This document shows, piece after piece, positions 1 to 9,125 of a DNA stretch of 64,000 bases (positions within the stretch are counted from its first letter, which is position 1; every line of letters starts with the position of its first letter). A program made the translations under genes and the position numbers. Source of the stretch: Salipiger sp. IMCC34102 (GTDB lineage Bacteria; Pseudomonadota; Alphaproteobacteria; Rhodobacterales; Rhodobacteraceae); contig NZ_SELQ01000003.1 in assembly GCF_004145405.1 (NCBI RefSeq), positions 248,001 through 312,000 on the forward strand, in the 5' to 3' direction. Below the pieces are notes generated by a model. That model was not told the origin of the DNA and searched no databases. It saw only the letters and a list, made by a program, of their open reading frames with translations.

Positions 1-2
1 TG

Positions 3-407
3 GGGGCGGTGCTGGCCTTCGTCGTCGTCAGCCAGGTCGCCGACCGCGGTGATCTGTTGCGGGGCTGGAGCCTGAGCGATGCCTGGTGCGCGGCCTCAGG
101 CGCGATCGGCGGGATCCTGTCCTTCTACATTGGCCGCCGATGGCTGGGACGTTCCGGCGCGGTCGGCGCGATCCGGGCGCTCTGTGCCGTCGTCTGGATC
201 GGTTGTCTAACGGCCCTGATCGCGGGCACGCTGATCCTGCCGGGCTACGGCACGATGTTCGGCCCCATGCTTTTCGGAACGGTGATCCTGGCCCGTCCGG
301 CGCTGTTCCTGGCCTGGAGCTGCGGACTGATTCTGTCGCATCTTCTGGTGCGCGAATGGCGGATGGAACGTCTGCGGTTCGCCGAGCGGGCGGCGAACTG
401 GCACTGA
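3..407 (+). CDS. Hypothetical membrane protein, 5' end outside the window
   Basis: The reading frame is open to the window edge, so the true start probably lies upstream; a GTG at position 9 is the first possible internal start. The visible ~134 residues contain about four hydrophobic segments, including an N-terminal one (LAFVVVSQVA) and later stretches around ALIAGTLILPG and LFLAWSCGLIL, and end in a short basic cytoplasmic tail. It looks like a small integral membrane protein of the kind common in Rhodobacteraceae. I recognise no family and assign no function. Confidence 0.5.
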   Translation, partial: GAVLAFVVVSQVADRGDLLRGWSLSDAWCAASGAIGGILSFYIGRRWLGRSGAVGAIRALCAVVWIGCLTALIAGTLILPGYGTMFGPMLFGTVILARPALFLAWSCGLILSHLLVREWRMERLRFAERAANWH

Positions 408-494
408 TCCGTCCAGGCGCGCCGGTTCGCGGCGGTCAGTGCACGAACCGACGTCGGGACGACCGCGTGGCGGGGCAGGCCCCCCGCGCCCGCG

Positions 495-1139
495 TCAGTC
501 CTTCTCGCGGAAATTGCGGCTGGCCTTGAGCTGGTCCCAGGCCCAGACGACCTCTGCCAACTGCTCTTCCTGACTGCGGTCGCCACCGTTCATATCGGGG
601 TGCAGCACCTTGATGAGCGCCTTGTAGCACTTGCGGATCTCGGCCTTGGACATGCTGTCGCGGGCGTCGAGAATCTCGATCGCGCGGCGTTCGGTCGGCG
701 GCAGACGGCGGGTCGCGCCGGTGGAATCGGCGTTGCGGCCGGGATTGCGGGTCGCGTTCTCGCCCAGCACCTCGTGCGGGTCCTTCACGCCGAGACGGGC
801 CCAGGCCCGTTCCTCCGCCGATCGCTTGAACGGCCGGGTCGGGCGCTCCCAGGTCCGATCCCGGTCCATCTGGGCCATCAACTCGGCCTCCGAGGTGCTG
901 TCGAAGAAGTTCCACTTGAGGTTGTATTCGCGGATGTGTTCCTTGCAGAACCAGATGTAATCGTCGAGCGTATCGGGCGATTTCGGCGCGCGATACTTGC
1001 CCGGCTCGTTGCAGCCTTCGTGTTCGCACACGCGCGTCGAGGTTTCCGACGCGCCTGACATGCCACGCCGCCCGCGGGGGTTCTTCTTCTTGCTGTTCGA
1101 CACGGACATGTCGAATCCGAAGGGATCTTTTCTGTTCAT
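495..1139 (-). CDS. J-domain (DnaJ-like) molecular chaperone protein
   Basis: A 214-residue protein with a C-terminal J domain (about residues 148–212) carrying the HPD tripeptide in VLHPDMNGG, the motif that stimulates DnaK ATPase in this family. The middle (about residues 39–68) has paired Cys/His motifs, CEHEGC and FCKEH, that could bind a metal. It lacks the Gly/Phe region and CXXCXGXG repeats of true DnaJ, so it is a specialised co-chaperone. I prefer the ATG over a GTG two codons upstream because the AGGAAAG ribosome-binding site is then better spaced. It is divergent from the bolA-like gene next door. Confidence 0.85.
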   Translation of the reverse strand: MNRKDPFGFDMSVSNSKKKNPRGRRGMSGASETSTRVCEHEGCNEPGKYRAPKSPDTLDDYIWFCKEHIREYNLKWNFFDSTSEAELMAQMDRDRTWERPTRPFKRSAEERAWARLGVKDPHEVLGENATRNPGRNADSTGATRRLPPTERRAIEILDARDSMSKAEIRKCYKALIKVLHPDMNGGDRSQEEQLAEVVWAWDQLKASRNFREKD

Positions 1140-1211
1140 GGCCACTCTTTCCTCGTCGGAGACAGCACTCTAAACCAATGGGCGGGCAGGTGAAGAGCAC
1201 AGGAGAAAATA

Positions 1212-1466
1212 ATGGCACTTGACGAAGAAATTCGAAAGGCGCTCGAAACCGGACTGGCGCCGGAGCGGCTGGAGGTCGTGAACGAAAGCGCGCAGCACGC
1301 AGGCCACGCGGGCGACGACGGGTCCGGCGAAAGCCATTGGCGCGTGGTGATCGGGGCAAGCACGCTCGACGGCAAGAGCCGGATCGCCAAGCACCGCGCG
1401 GTTCACGCGGCATTGGGCCCGGACATCATCACGCGCATTCACGCTCTCGCGATCGAGATGGTCTGA
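1212..1466 (+). CDS. BolA family protein
   Basis: An 84-residue protein with the BolA fold pattern: an N-terminal helix, then SHWRVVIGAS and a conserved C-terminal block (IAKHRAVHAALG) with the conserved histidine. BolA-type proteins pair with monothiol glutaredoxins in iron–sulfur cluster handling and stress control. The length fits the short BolA class. A strong AGGAGA ribosome-binding site precedes the ATG. A monothiol glutaredoxin gene, the usual partner in alphaproteobacteria, is not in view, so the exact paralogue is open. Confidence 0.88.
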   Translation: MALDEEIRKALETGLAPERLEVVNESAQHAGHAGDDGSGESHWRVVIGASTLDGKSRIAKHRAVHAALGPDIITRIHALAIEMV

Positions 1467-1499
1467 CCACAATCGGTGAAGTGGCCCCTGAACCGACGT

Positions 1500-1937
1500 T
1501 CAGGTGTGGCGGTCGGCGGACTTGGCCGCTTCGGTCGATTCACCGGTTGTGCCGGAGGTTTCCGGTGCCGTCGGAGCGTCGGACACAGTCGATGCGGGTT
1601 CCTGCACGGGTGCCTGCTCGCCTCTGGCGCCGTCCGCGTCGCGCGCGTCGCTGTGGTCCTCGATCAGCGCGGGGGCGGTTTCCGGTGTATGGGCCTCCGT
1701 CGTCTTTGGGCGGCGGAACACCAGCAGGTTCTGGAACACGGTCACCCGGTTCATCATCAGGCCGTCACGTTCCTCCGCCGGAAGGGTGTCGGTGCGGAGG
1801 TATTCCCAGCCGTCGCTGGCGTAGCGGTTCAGGACGGTCGACATGGCCGCGGCGAACCGCAGCTCTACCCCCTTCATGCCCTTTTCCTTCAGCCCCTTAC
1901 GCGGGGCCGGGACGACGAGGTATTCGTAAAGGGCCAT
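1500..1937 (-). CDS. DUF4177-like small protein with disordered tail
   Basis: 145 residues. The first ~75 form a compact domain starting MALYEYLVVPAPRKG, with a GWEYLRTDTLP block that resembles DUF4177-type proteins. The last ~65 residues are rich in Ala, Glu, Thr and Pro and are probably disordered. AAGGAG lies seven bases before the ATG. It sits directly downstream of gatB on the same strand and may be co-transcribed. No function is known; the family match is by pattern only. Confidence 0.7.
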   Translation of the reverse strand: MALYEYLVVPAPRKGLKEKGMKGVELRFAAAMSTVLNRYASDGWEYLRTDTLPAEERDGLMMNRVTVFQNLLVFRRPKTTEAHTPETAPALIEDHSDARDADGARGEQAPVQEPASTVSDAPTAPETSGTTGESTEAAKSADRHT

Positions 1938-1974
1938 CGGGCGCTCCTTGAGGCGGCGGAGAGGGGATCAGACG

Positions 1975-3486
1975 TCAGGCAAGCTTTCTCGCGACGATCT
2001 CGTTTACGGCCTTGGGATTGGCCTTGCCGCCGGTGGCCTTCATGGTCTGGCCCACGAACCAGCCTGCCAGCTTGGGGTTCTGCTTGGCCTTCTCGACCTG
2101 CGCGGGGTTCTCGGCGATGATGCGGTCGACGGCGTCCTCGATGGCGCCGGTGTCGGTCACCTGCTCGAGGCCTTCGGTCTCGACGATCTCGTCGGGGTCG
2201 CGGCCTTGCGTGTAGGCGATGTCGAAGACGTCCTTGGCGATCTTGCCGCTGATGACGTCGGACTTGATCAGCGCCACGATCTGGCCCAGCCGGGCGGCGC
2301 TGATCGGGCTGTCCGCAATCGCACGATCGCCGTCCTTCCTCAGGCGCCCGAAGAGTTCGTTGATGACCCAGTTCGCGGCCAGCTTTCCGTCGCGGCCTTG
2401 CGCCACTTCCTCAAAGTAGGCGGCGTTGGCAACGTCCGCCGTGAGCACGCTCGCGTCGTAGTCCGACAGGCCGAAGGTCTCGATGAACCGCGCCTTCTTG
2501 GCGTCGGGCAGTTCGGGCAGGGCGGCGGCGATATCGTCGACCCAGGCCTGCTCAATCTCCAGCGGCAGAAGGTCGGGGTCGGGGAAGTAGCGGTAGTCAT
2601 GCGCCTCTTCCTTGGAGCGCATGGACCGCGTCTCGTTCCGGTCGGGATCGTAGAGGCGGGTTTCCTGCACGACCTCGCGGCCGTCCTCGATGAGCGCGAT
2701 CTGGCGGCGGGCCTCGACCTCGATCGCGGCCTGGATGAAGCGCATCGAGTTCATGTTCTTGATCTCGCACCGCGTGCCCAGATGGCCGAAGTCGCCGGTC
2801 TCGGAGAACCGCTCGTAATCGCCCGGGCGGCAGACGGAGACGTTCACGTCCGCGCGCAGGTTGCCGTTTTGCATGTTGCCATCGCAGGTGCCGAGGTAGC
2901 GCATGATCTGGCGCAGCTTGGCGACATAGGCCGCCGCTTCCTCGGGCGAGCGGATGTCGGGGCGGGAAACGATCTCCATCAAGGCGACGCCCGAGCGGTT
3001 GAGGTCCACGAAGGACATGTTGGGGTCCATGTCGTGGATCGACTTGCCTGCGTCCTGTTCGAGGTGGATCCGCTCGATCCGGACGCGGCGGGCGGTGCCG
3101 TCGCCCAGTTCGACCAGCACTTCGCCTTCGCCCACGATGGGGTGGTAGAGCTGGCTGATCTGGTAGCCCGAGGGTTGATCGGGGTAGAAGTAGTTCTTGC
3201 GATCGAAGGCCGAGCGCAGGTTGATCTGCGCCTTCAGCCCCAGCCCGGTGCGCACGGCCTGCGCGACGCAGCCTTCGTTGATGACCGGCAGCATCCCGGG
3301 CATGCCCGCGTCCACGAAGGCCACGTTCGAATTCGGCTGCGCCCCGAAGAGGGTCGAGGCGCCCGAGAACAGCTTGGCCGAGGTCGCGACCTGGGCGTGG
3401 ACCTCCAACCCGATCACCAGTTCCCAGTCGTGTTGCGCACCCGCGATCACCTTCGGGGCCGGGGCGTCATAATCCAGATCAAGCAT
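1975..3486 (-). CDS. gatB: Aspartyl/glutamyl-tRNA(Asn/Gln) amidotransferase subunit B
   Basis: 503 residues, the usual GatB length. GatB is the kinase and tRNA-binding subunit of GatCAB, which amidates Glu-tRNA(Gln) and Asp-tRNA(Asn) in organisms lacking the matching synthetase. The N terminus has the family motif VIGLEVHAQ, followed by the catalytic core ([22 protein letters not shown]) and a C-terminal YqeY-like helical domain ending in [14 protein letters not shown]. The ATG is preferred over a TTG two codons upstream because of GAGG spacing. gatA and gatC are not beside it, so the operon is split. Confidence 0.97.
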   Translation of the reverse strand: MLDLDYDAPAPKVIAGAQHDWELVIGLEVHAQVATSAKLFSGASTLFGAQPNSNVAFVDAGMPGMLPVINEGCVAQAVRTGLGLKAQINLRSAFDRKNYFYPDQPSGYQISQLYHPIVGEGEVLVELGDGTARRVRIERIHLEQDAGKSIHDMDPNMSFVDLNRSGVALMEIVSRPDIRSPEEAAAYVAKLRQIMRYLGTCDGNMQNGNLRADVNVSVCRPGDYERFSETGDFGHLGTRCEIKNMNSMRFIQAAIEVEARRQIALIEDGREVVQETRLYDPDRNETRSMRSKEEAHDYRYFPDPDLLPLEIEQAWVDDIAAALPELPDAKKARFIETFGLSDYDASVLTADVANAAYFEEVAQGRDGKLAANWVINELFGRLRKDGDRAIADSPISAARLGQIVALIKSDVISGKIAKDVFDIAYTQGRDPDEIVETEGLEQVTDTGAIEDAVDRIIAENPAQVEKAKQNPKLAGWFVGQTMKATGGKANPKAVNEIVARKLA

Positions 3487-3585
3487 TGGCAACCTCTTTC
3501 GTTCCGGCGGTTCTATGCCACAGCCGCGAGTGGAACAAGAGGCGGGGACGGACCGTTGTCAGGCACATCCAATAGGAGACACGAC

Positions 3586-4146
3586 ATGACCGATATCGCA
3601 TCCGCCAAAGTCCTCATCCTTGCCACCGACGGCTTCGAGCAGTCCGAACTCGAGTTTCCCCGCGACCAGCTGCGCGCCAAGGGCGCAACGGTGCACGTGG
3701 CCACGCTCGACGGCGAAAGCATCAAGGGCTGGGAAGGCTCCGACTGGGGCAAGGACGCAGAGGCCGACCTGAAGATCGCCGACGCCAAGCTCGAGGATTA
3801 TGACGCCCTGGTCCTGCCGGGCGGCCAGATCAACCCCGACGTCCTGCGCGTCGAAGAAGACGTGATCACGCTGATCCAGGGGTTCGTGAAGTCCGGCAAG
3901 ATCGTCGGCGCCATCTGCCACGCGCCCTGGTTGCTGATTGAGGCCGGCGTCGTCGAGGGCCGCGAGATGACCTGCTACAAGTCGATCCGCACGGACCTCA
4001 AGAACGCGGGCGCCGACGTGGTCGACCAACAGGTCGCGACCTCGCGCGGGATCGTCACCAGCCGCAATCCAAACGATCTGGAGGCCTTCGTGTCCAAGCT
4101 GGTCGAGGAGATCGAGGAAGGCAAGCACGCGCGTCCCGCCGCCTGA
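3586..4146 (+). CDS. DJ-1/PfpI family protein (class I glutamine amidotransferase-like)
   Basis: 186 residues with the DJ-1/PfpI fold. The nucleophile elbow AICHAPW carries the reactive cysteine followed by histidine, and an upstream acidic residue lies in the FEQSELEFP block. The pattern is closest to the YhbO/PfpI branch, whose members are linked to stress survival and to glyoxalase or deglycase activity; which applies here cannot be told from sequence. AGGAGA precedes the ATG. The frame is open far upstream, opposite gatB, but that part is antisense to a real gene and was excluded. Confidence 0.92.
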   Translation: MTDIASAKVLILATDGFEQSELEFPRDQLRAKGATVHVATLDGESIKGWEGSDWGKDAEADLKIADAKLEDYDALVLPGGQINPDVLRVEEDVITLIQGFVKSGKIVGAICHAPWLLIEAGVVEGREMTCYKSIRTDLKNAGADVVDQQVATSRGIVTSRNPNDLEAFVSKLVEEIEEGKHARPAA

Positions 4147-4239
4147 TCTTTCGATTTACGAAAGGTGTGGGGCGTCCCTCCGGGGTCGCCCTTCGCCTAT
4201 GGGGGATTCAATTCTTGCCCTCGAGACGCGGTTCGGGCG

Positions 4240-5142
4240 ATGTATCGGGCCATGCCGAATCCAGCCTTTCTGATTGCCGTGCTGCTGATACTGGCGCCTC
4301 CCGCGACAGCCGCGCCGATGGAGCCGGTCGACAGTCCCGCCCCGAGGGTGGCCACGGTGCCGGCCCTGACGCCGGAGCAGGCCCGGCCCTTCGCCCGGGA
4401 AGACCTCGCCGTTCAGAGGCAGGACGCCAAGCGTAGGCGGTTGCAATCCGCGCGACCTTACGCACGACCGTTGCACATGATCCGCTATCCCGTTCAGGTC
4501 ATCGCCGGGCCGCCGCCGCTGCGTCCGGTGCTGCGGCCGAATTTCGTCCCCGAAACGCGCTGGGGCGGATCGAACCGTGCGCGGATGTGGACCCGCGCCA
4601 CGATGTCCGCGATCGCGCAGCACGGTCTGGACGACATCGTCCCCCGCGATATCGAGGACTGGTGCCCCGCTTACGCGCAGAACTCGCCGGTGATGCGCCG
4701 GGCCTTCTGGGTCGGCATGATGTCCGCGCTGACCAAGCACGAAAGCAGGCACAACCCCGATGCCGTTGGCGGGGGCGGTCTGTGGTACGGGCTCTTGCAG
4801 ATCCTGCCCGCGACCGCGCGCGGCTACGGTTGCCGGGCCACGACCGGCGGGGCGCTGAAGGATCCGATCCTGAACCTGTCCTGTGCCGCGCGGATCATGG
4901 CGCGCACCGTGTCGCGCGACCGGGCCGTGGCCTTGCGCGACGGGCGCTGGCGCGGCGTCGCCGCCGACTGGGGCCCGATGACCAGGCCCGCGAAACGGGC
5001 CGAGATGTCGGCCTGGACCCGCGCGCAGGATTACTGCGTGATCCCCGAGAGGCCGCGCCCGCGCCTGCGCCCCGCCGGGCTCGTGCCGGTCACGACCGCC
5101 ACGGCGGACGACACGCGGCCCCGGCCGCGGCCCGCCGATTGA
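4240..5142 (+). CDS. Lytic transglycosylase-like (SLT/lysozyme-fold) exported protein
   Basis: About 300 residues with an N-terminal hydrophobic signal (FLIAVLLILAPPATAAP), so exported. The C-terminal half has an SLT-type core: ALTKHESRHNPDA provides the likely catalytic Glu, followed by GLLQILPATARGYGC and the NLSCAARIMART block. Such enzymes cleave peptidoglycan glycan strands in the periplasm. The N-terminal ~100 residues are Pro/Arg-rich linker. Two in-frame ATGs four codons apart could both serve as start. It converges with the acyltransferase gene, with only a few bases between the stops. Confidence 0.82.
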   Translation: MYRAMPNPAFLIAVLLILAPPATAAPMEPVDSPAPRVATVPALTPEQARPFAREDLAVQRQDAKRRRLQSARPYARPLHMIRYPVQVIAGPPPLRPVLRPNFVPETRWGGSNRARMWTRATMSAIAQHGLDDIVPRDIEDWCPAYAQNSPVMRRAFWVGMMSALTKHESRHNPDAVGGGGLWYGLLQILPATARGYGCRATTGGALKDPILNLSCAARIMARTVSRDRAVALRDGRWRGVAADWGPMTRPAKRAEMSAWTRAQDYCVIPERPRPRLRPAGLVPVTTATADDTRPRPRPAD

Positions 5143-5145
5143 GGC

Positions 5146-6018
5146 TTAGTCCGCCGGCCTGGACAGGAAGGGCGACCGCGTCATCCGGACCAGGCTGACC
5201 GCCGGTGCATCGGCCCCGCCCAACGCCAGCGTCTTGCGCTTGAGATAGGCGATCCCGTCGTCCTTGGGGATCTGTGCCGCCTGAATCGGCGGTCCGACGG
5301 TGATCCGGTAGGGTTGACGGTCCTTGTTCAGGGTCTCGTGGAACAGGGTCACGTCGCGCAGGGTCGGGTGCAGCTTGTCGAAGAGGTAGAACAGCGCCGA
5401 GTTGCGCGCCTGCACGTTCACGGGAATGACCGGCAGGTCGAACTTGCGTGCCAGCATCGCGGCCGACGGCATCCAGTCGCGCTCGTGCAGCTTGAGCTTG
5501 CGACGCTTGGCCAGCCGTCCGGAGGGGAAGATGATCCCCAGGCGGCCTTGCACGGTCGCCTCCTTCACGTAGGCCAGCGTCTCGCGCGTCTTCACGCGGC
5601 TGCGCTTGTCCTCGCGCCACTCGACCGGGCAGATCGTGTCGGACATCTGCGGCATGATCCGCAGGATGTCGCTGTTGGCGAAGAAATACATGTCCGGGCG
5701 GATGCTGCGGATCACGTGCCACATCATGATCCCGTCGGCGATGCCGGTCGGATGGTTAACCACGATCAGGGCCGGACCTTCCTTCGGGATGTGACGCAGC
5801 CCCTCGGATACGACCAGCTTGGCAAGCCTGTCGGCCATCTCGTCCATGATCTGCGGCGAGGGCGCGTCCTTCAGCCGTTCCGCGATCTCCACCGTGCGGT
5901 CGTAGCCCAGCGCGAGGTGCAGGAGACCGCGCAGCAGCCGGACCCCGGGAATGCTGCTGTAAAGCCAGGGCGCGCGCTCGGTGATCAACGGATCGATCCG
6001 GTCTCTCATCTCGCTCAT
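5146..6018 (-). CDS. 1-acylglycerol-3-phosphate acyltransferase-like protein (PlsC superfamily)
   Basis: 290 residues of the LPLAT superfamily. The catalytic block is NHPTGIADG, an H-X5-D variant of the HX4D motif, and the second conserved block is IIFPSGRLAKR. The architecture fits a cytoplasmic-face membrane acyltransferase using acyl-ACP or acyl-CoA in glycerolipid or ornithine-lipid synthesis. The acceptor cannot be predicted. The spacing of the HX5D motif departs from classic PlsC, so this is probably a side branch of the superfamily rather than the main PlsC. Confidence 0.83.
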   Translation of the reverse strand: MSEMRDRIDPLITERAPWLYSSIPGVRLLRGLLHLALGYDRTVEIAERLKDAPSPQIMDEMADRLAKLVVSEGLRHIPKEGPALIVVNHPTGIADGIMMWHVIRSIRPDMYFFANSDILRIMPQMSDTICPVEWREDKRSRVKTRETLAYVKEATVQGRLGIIFPSGRLAKRRKLKLHERDWMPSAAMLARKFDLPVIPVNVQARNSALFYLFDKLHPTLRDVTLFHETLNKDRQPYRITVGPPIQAAQIPKDDGIAYLKRKTLALGGADAPAVSLVRMTRSPFLSRPAD

Positions 6019-6077
6019 GGCCTGATCCTCGCTTCCCGGTCATGACGTAGCGGAGAATTGATCTACGTCCAAGCGCG

Positions 6078-8627
6078 TTAACCCAGGATACGGCTGACCA
6101 TCTCGGCGCTGTCGCGGGACAGGTCGGGCCGCGCGCGCAACCGTTCGAGCGCGTGCCGCATGGCGGCCTGCCGGTCCGCGTCGTAGCGGGCCCAGGTCTC
6201 GAAGGCCGTGACCATGCGCGCGGCGGTCTGCGGGTTCACCGGGTCGAGTCGAATGAGCCAGTCCACCAGCAGGTCGTAGGCCGCGCCGCCAGGGGCGTGG
6301 AAGCCCGCCGGATGACCTGCGAGCGCGCCGAAGACGCTGCGGAACCGATTCGGATTCTTCCAATCAAAGGCCGGGTCCTGCGCAAGCTTTGCCGCGAGGG
6401 GGGCGGCCTCGGCGGGGGTGGCGCGCGCAATCTGCAGCGAGAACCACTTGTTCATCACCAGCCGGTCGTCCTGCCAGCGGTCCCGGAACCGGGCAAGCTC
6501 GGCGCCCCCGTCGCGGATGTCGAGCAAGGAGGAAAGCGCGCCCAGCTGCTGCGTCATGTCGCGGGCGGCCTCGAATTGCGACCGCGCCCGGGAGGGTCCT
6601 TCAAGGTGCGTAAGGTAGGACAACGCGAGATTGCCCAGCGTGCGCATGCCCGCCTGCTCCGCGCCGGGATCATAGGGCGCTGCGATCTGCATGGCCGCAA
6701 AGGTCTCTGCCAATGCGTCGTGCAGGTGCGCGCCGACGATGTCGCGCAGGTCCGCGCGGGTTTCGTGGATCTGCATCGGATCGGGGGTCCGCCCTGCGGC
6801 CGCGACCGCCTCGGTCAGCTCCTCCTCGCTCGGCAGGGTCAGGACGCGGGCGCGGAAGGCGGGATCGAGCGTGTCGTTCGTCAAGGTTGCCTTCAAACCG
6901 TCGAGGAACGCCGGGTCGGGGTCCGCCCCATGCTGCAACCGGTCGAGCAGTGCTGCGCGCGCGAGCGCACGGCCCGCCTGCCAGCGGTTGAACGGATCGG
7001 TGTCGTTCGCCAGCAGCAAGGCGCGCTCCGCCGGGCTTTGGTCGTGTCGCAGGATCACGGGGGCCGAGAAATCCCGCAAGAGGGAGGCTATGGGCCGTTC
7101 GGGCAGGTCGGGGAAGGTGAAGGTCTGCTCTGCTTCGGTCAGTTCGAGCACGCGGGTGGGCAGCACTTCGGTCCCGTCCGGCGCCAGCAGGCCGACGGCC
7201 ACGGGGATGTGCACCGGTGCCTTGTCGGGCTGGCCTGGGGTGGGCGGAGTCTCTTGTCGCAACGTCAGCGCGAAGGTGCCGTCCGCGTGGCTTTCGGTGG
7301 CGGTGACGACCGGGGTACCGGCCTGTTCGTACCAGCGCGCGAACTGCGTCAGGTCCCGGCCCGTGGCATCCGCGAAACAGGCCAGCCAATCCTCGATCGT
7401 GACGGCCTGCCCATCGTGGCGGTCGAAATAGAGCGCGAGTGCGGCGTCGTACCCTTCCGCGCCGACGAGCCGCTTGAGCATGCCGACCAGCTCTGCCCCT
7501 TTTTCGTAGACGGTGACGGTGTAGAAGTTGTTGATCTCGACGAAGCTTGCGGGCCGGACCGGGTGGGCGAGGGGACCTGCATCCTCGCGGAACTGGCGCG
7601 CCCGCAGAAGCTGGGCGTCGTCGATGCGCTTGACCGCGTGACCGCGCAGATCGCCGGTGAAGCTTTGATCGCGAAAGACGGTCAGGCCTTCCTTGAGGCA
7701 TAGCTGGAACCAGTCGCGGCAGGTGATGCGGTTGCCGGTCCAGTTGTGGAAATATTCGTGGGCGATGATTGCCTCGATCCGCTCGAAGTCGGCATCGGTC
7801 GAGGTTTCGGGATTGGCCAGCACGCAGGACGAGTTGAAGATGTTCAACCCCTTGTTCTCCATCGCGCCCATGTTGAAATCGTCGACGGCCACGATGTTGA
7901 ACACGTCGAGGTCGTAGGCGCGCCCGTAGGTCGCCTCGTCCCAGGCCATGGACGACTTGAGCGCGCGCATCCCGAAGGCGCATTTGTCCAGATCGCCCGG
8001 GCGCACCCAGATGTTGAGCGCCACGTCGCGCCCTTCAAGGGTCGTGAATCGATCGGCGTGGGCCACGAGTTCGCCCGCGACCAGCGCGAAGAGGTAGGCA
8101 GGCTTGGGCCAGGGGTCGTGCCACTCGGCCCAGCCGTTGCCCTGGTCCGTGGCGTTTCCGTTCGACAAGAGCACCGGCAGGTCGCTTTCGATCCGCACGG
8201 TGAAGATGCCCATGACGTCGGGACGGTCGGGGTAGTAGGTGATCTTGCGAAAGCCCTCGGCCTCGCATTGGGTGCAATACATGCCGTTCGACATGTAGAG
8301 CCCTTCAAGCGCGGTGTTGCGCGCCGGCGCGATCTCGACCTCCGCCTCCCAGACGAACGGGGCGTCGGGAACGGCGCAGGTCAGACCCTTTTCGCTGATT
8401 ACGGGCTCTGCCGGCATCCCGTCGATGCGCGCCCATTTCAGGTCAAGCTCTTCCCCGTGCAGGAAAAAGTCGCGCGTGACCGCATCCGGGTTGGGGCGGA
8501 ACGCGATGCGCGACGTCACGCGCGTGGCATTGGGGTCCAGCCGGAAGATGAGCGAGACCGTGTCCACCAGGTAGGCCGGCGGCGTGTAGTCGGCCAGGCG
8601 GATGGTTTGCGGGGCGCTGTCTTTCAT
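6078..8627 (-). CDS. pepN: Aminopeptidase N
   Basis: 849 residues, an M1-family zinc aminopeptidase of typical alphaproteobacterial PepN size. It has the exopeptidase motif GAMENKG and the zinc site IIAHEYFHNWTGNR (HEXXH with the downstream Glu in LKEGLTVFRD), then the C-terminal helical domains. It removes N-terminal residues from peptides in the cytoplasm. The ATG beginning MKDSAPQ is chosen; a TTG 21 codons upstream would add a stretch unlike the family. The start region faces the small membrane protein gene divergently. Confidence 0.96.
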   Translation of the reverse strand: MKDSAPQTIRLADYTPPAYLVDTVSLIFRLDPNATRVTSRIAFRPNPDAVTRDFFLHGEELDLKWARIDGMPAEPVISEKGLTCAVPDAPFVWEAEVEIAPARNTALEGLYMSNGMYCTQCEAEGFRKITYYPDRPDVMGIFTVRIESDLPVLLSNGNATDQGNGWAEWHDPWPKPAYLFALVAGELVAHADRFTTLEGRDVALNIWVRPGDLDKCAFGMRALKSSMAWDEATYGRAYDLDVFNIVAVDDFNMGAMENKGLNIFNSSCVLANPETSTDADFERIEAIIAHEYFHNWTGNRITCRDWFQLCLKEGLTVFRDQSFTGDLRGHAVKRIDDAQLLRARQFREDAGPLAHPVRPASFVEINNFYTVTVYEKGAELVGMLKRLVGAEGYDAALALYFDRHDGQAVTIEDWLACFADATGRDLTQFARWYEQAGTPVVTATESHADGTFALTLRQETPPTPGQPDKAPVHIPVAVGLLAPDGTEVLPTRVLELTEAEQTFTFPDLPERPIASLLRDFSAPVILRHDQSPAERALLLANDTDPFNRWQAGRALARAALLDRLQHGADPDPAFLDGLKATLTNDTLDPAFRARVLTLPSEEELTEAVAAAGRTPDPMQIHETRADLRDIVGAHLHDALAETFAAMQIAAPYDPGAEQAGMRTLGNLALSYLTHLEGPSRARSQFEAARDMTQQLGALSSLLDIRDGGAELARFRDRWQDDRLVMNKWFSLQIARATPAEAAPLAAKLAQDPAFDWKNPNRFRSVFGALAGHPAGFHAPGGAAYDLLVDWLIRLDPVNPQTAARMVTAFETWARYDADRQAAMRHALERLRARPDLSRDSAEMVSRILG

Positions 8628-8736
8628 CGGGCATCCAGTGCTTTCGGTCGCGTTCGATCCGGTGTTAAGCTTGCCGTTGATAACCTTCAAGGCGCGCTAG
8701 ATTCTGCCTTGACTACGCATTCAGGGAGATCCGCGC

Positions 8737-8958
8737 ATGTCCGCACCGAAGACCAACCTCGACAAGCAGAAAAGCCGCCACCGCGGGGCGATGACCGGAA
8801 TCATCACGGTCGTGGTCTTCGCGCTGATCCTGCTGGCGGGTCTGATCTTTTTCATCTCGGCCAACGGCAACACGCCCGAAGGTGCGGAGACGCAGATCGA
8901 AGGCACCACCGGGGCCGAAGTTCCGGCCGATGGCGACGAAGACGGCGCCGTAGACTGA
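8737..8958 (+). CDS. Small single-span membrane protein
   Basis: 73 residues: a basic N terminus (about 20 residues), one transmembrane helix ([19 protein letters not shown]), and an acidic C-terminal tail rich in Glu, Gly and Asp. The orientation should be N-in with the tail in the periplasm. It lies just before the DUF2256 gene and could share its transcript. No function is recognised; small proteins of this layout are common in Rhodobacterales. Confidence 0.68.
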   Translation: MSAPKTNLDKQKSRHRGAMTGIITVVVFALILLAGLIFFISANGNTPEGAETQIEGTTGAEVPADGDEDGAVD

Positions 8959-8969
8959 TCGTGCCGCGG

Positions 8970-9125
8970 ATGCGCAAGAAGGCCGATCTTCCGGTCAAGA
9001 CTTGTGCCGTCTGCGGGCGCCCGTTCACCTGGCGCAAGTCCTGGGCCAAGGTCTGGGACGAGGTGAAGTATTGCTCCGACCGCTGCCGGTCGGAGCGTCA
9101 CAAGACATCTGGGGATATTTCATGA
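8970..9125 (+). CDS. DUF2256 small zinc-ribbon-like protein
   Basis: A 51-residue protein with a [14 protein letters not shown] block followed by [10 protein letters not shown], giving two Cys pairs that can bind zinc. This matches the DUF2256 family found across proteobacteria with no assigned role. Its TGA overlaps the malate synthase ATG in an ATGA junction, so the two are translationally coupled. A GTG three codons upstream is an alternative start. Confidence 0.8.
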   Translation: MRKKADLPVKTCAVCGRPFTWRKSWAKVWDEVKYCSDRCRSERHKTSGDIS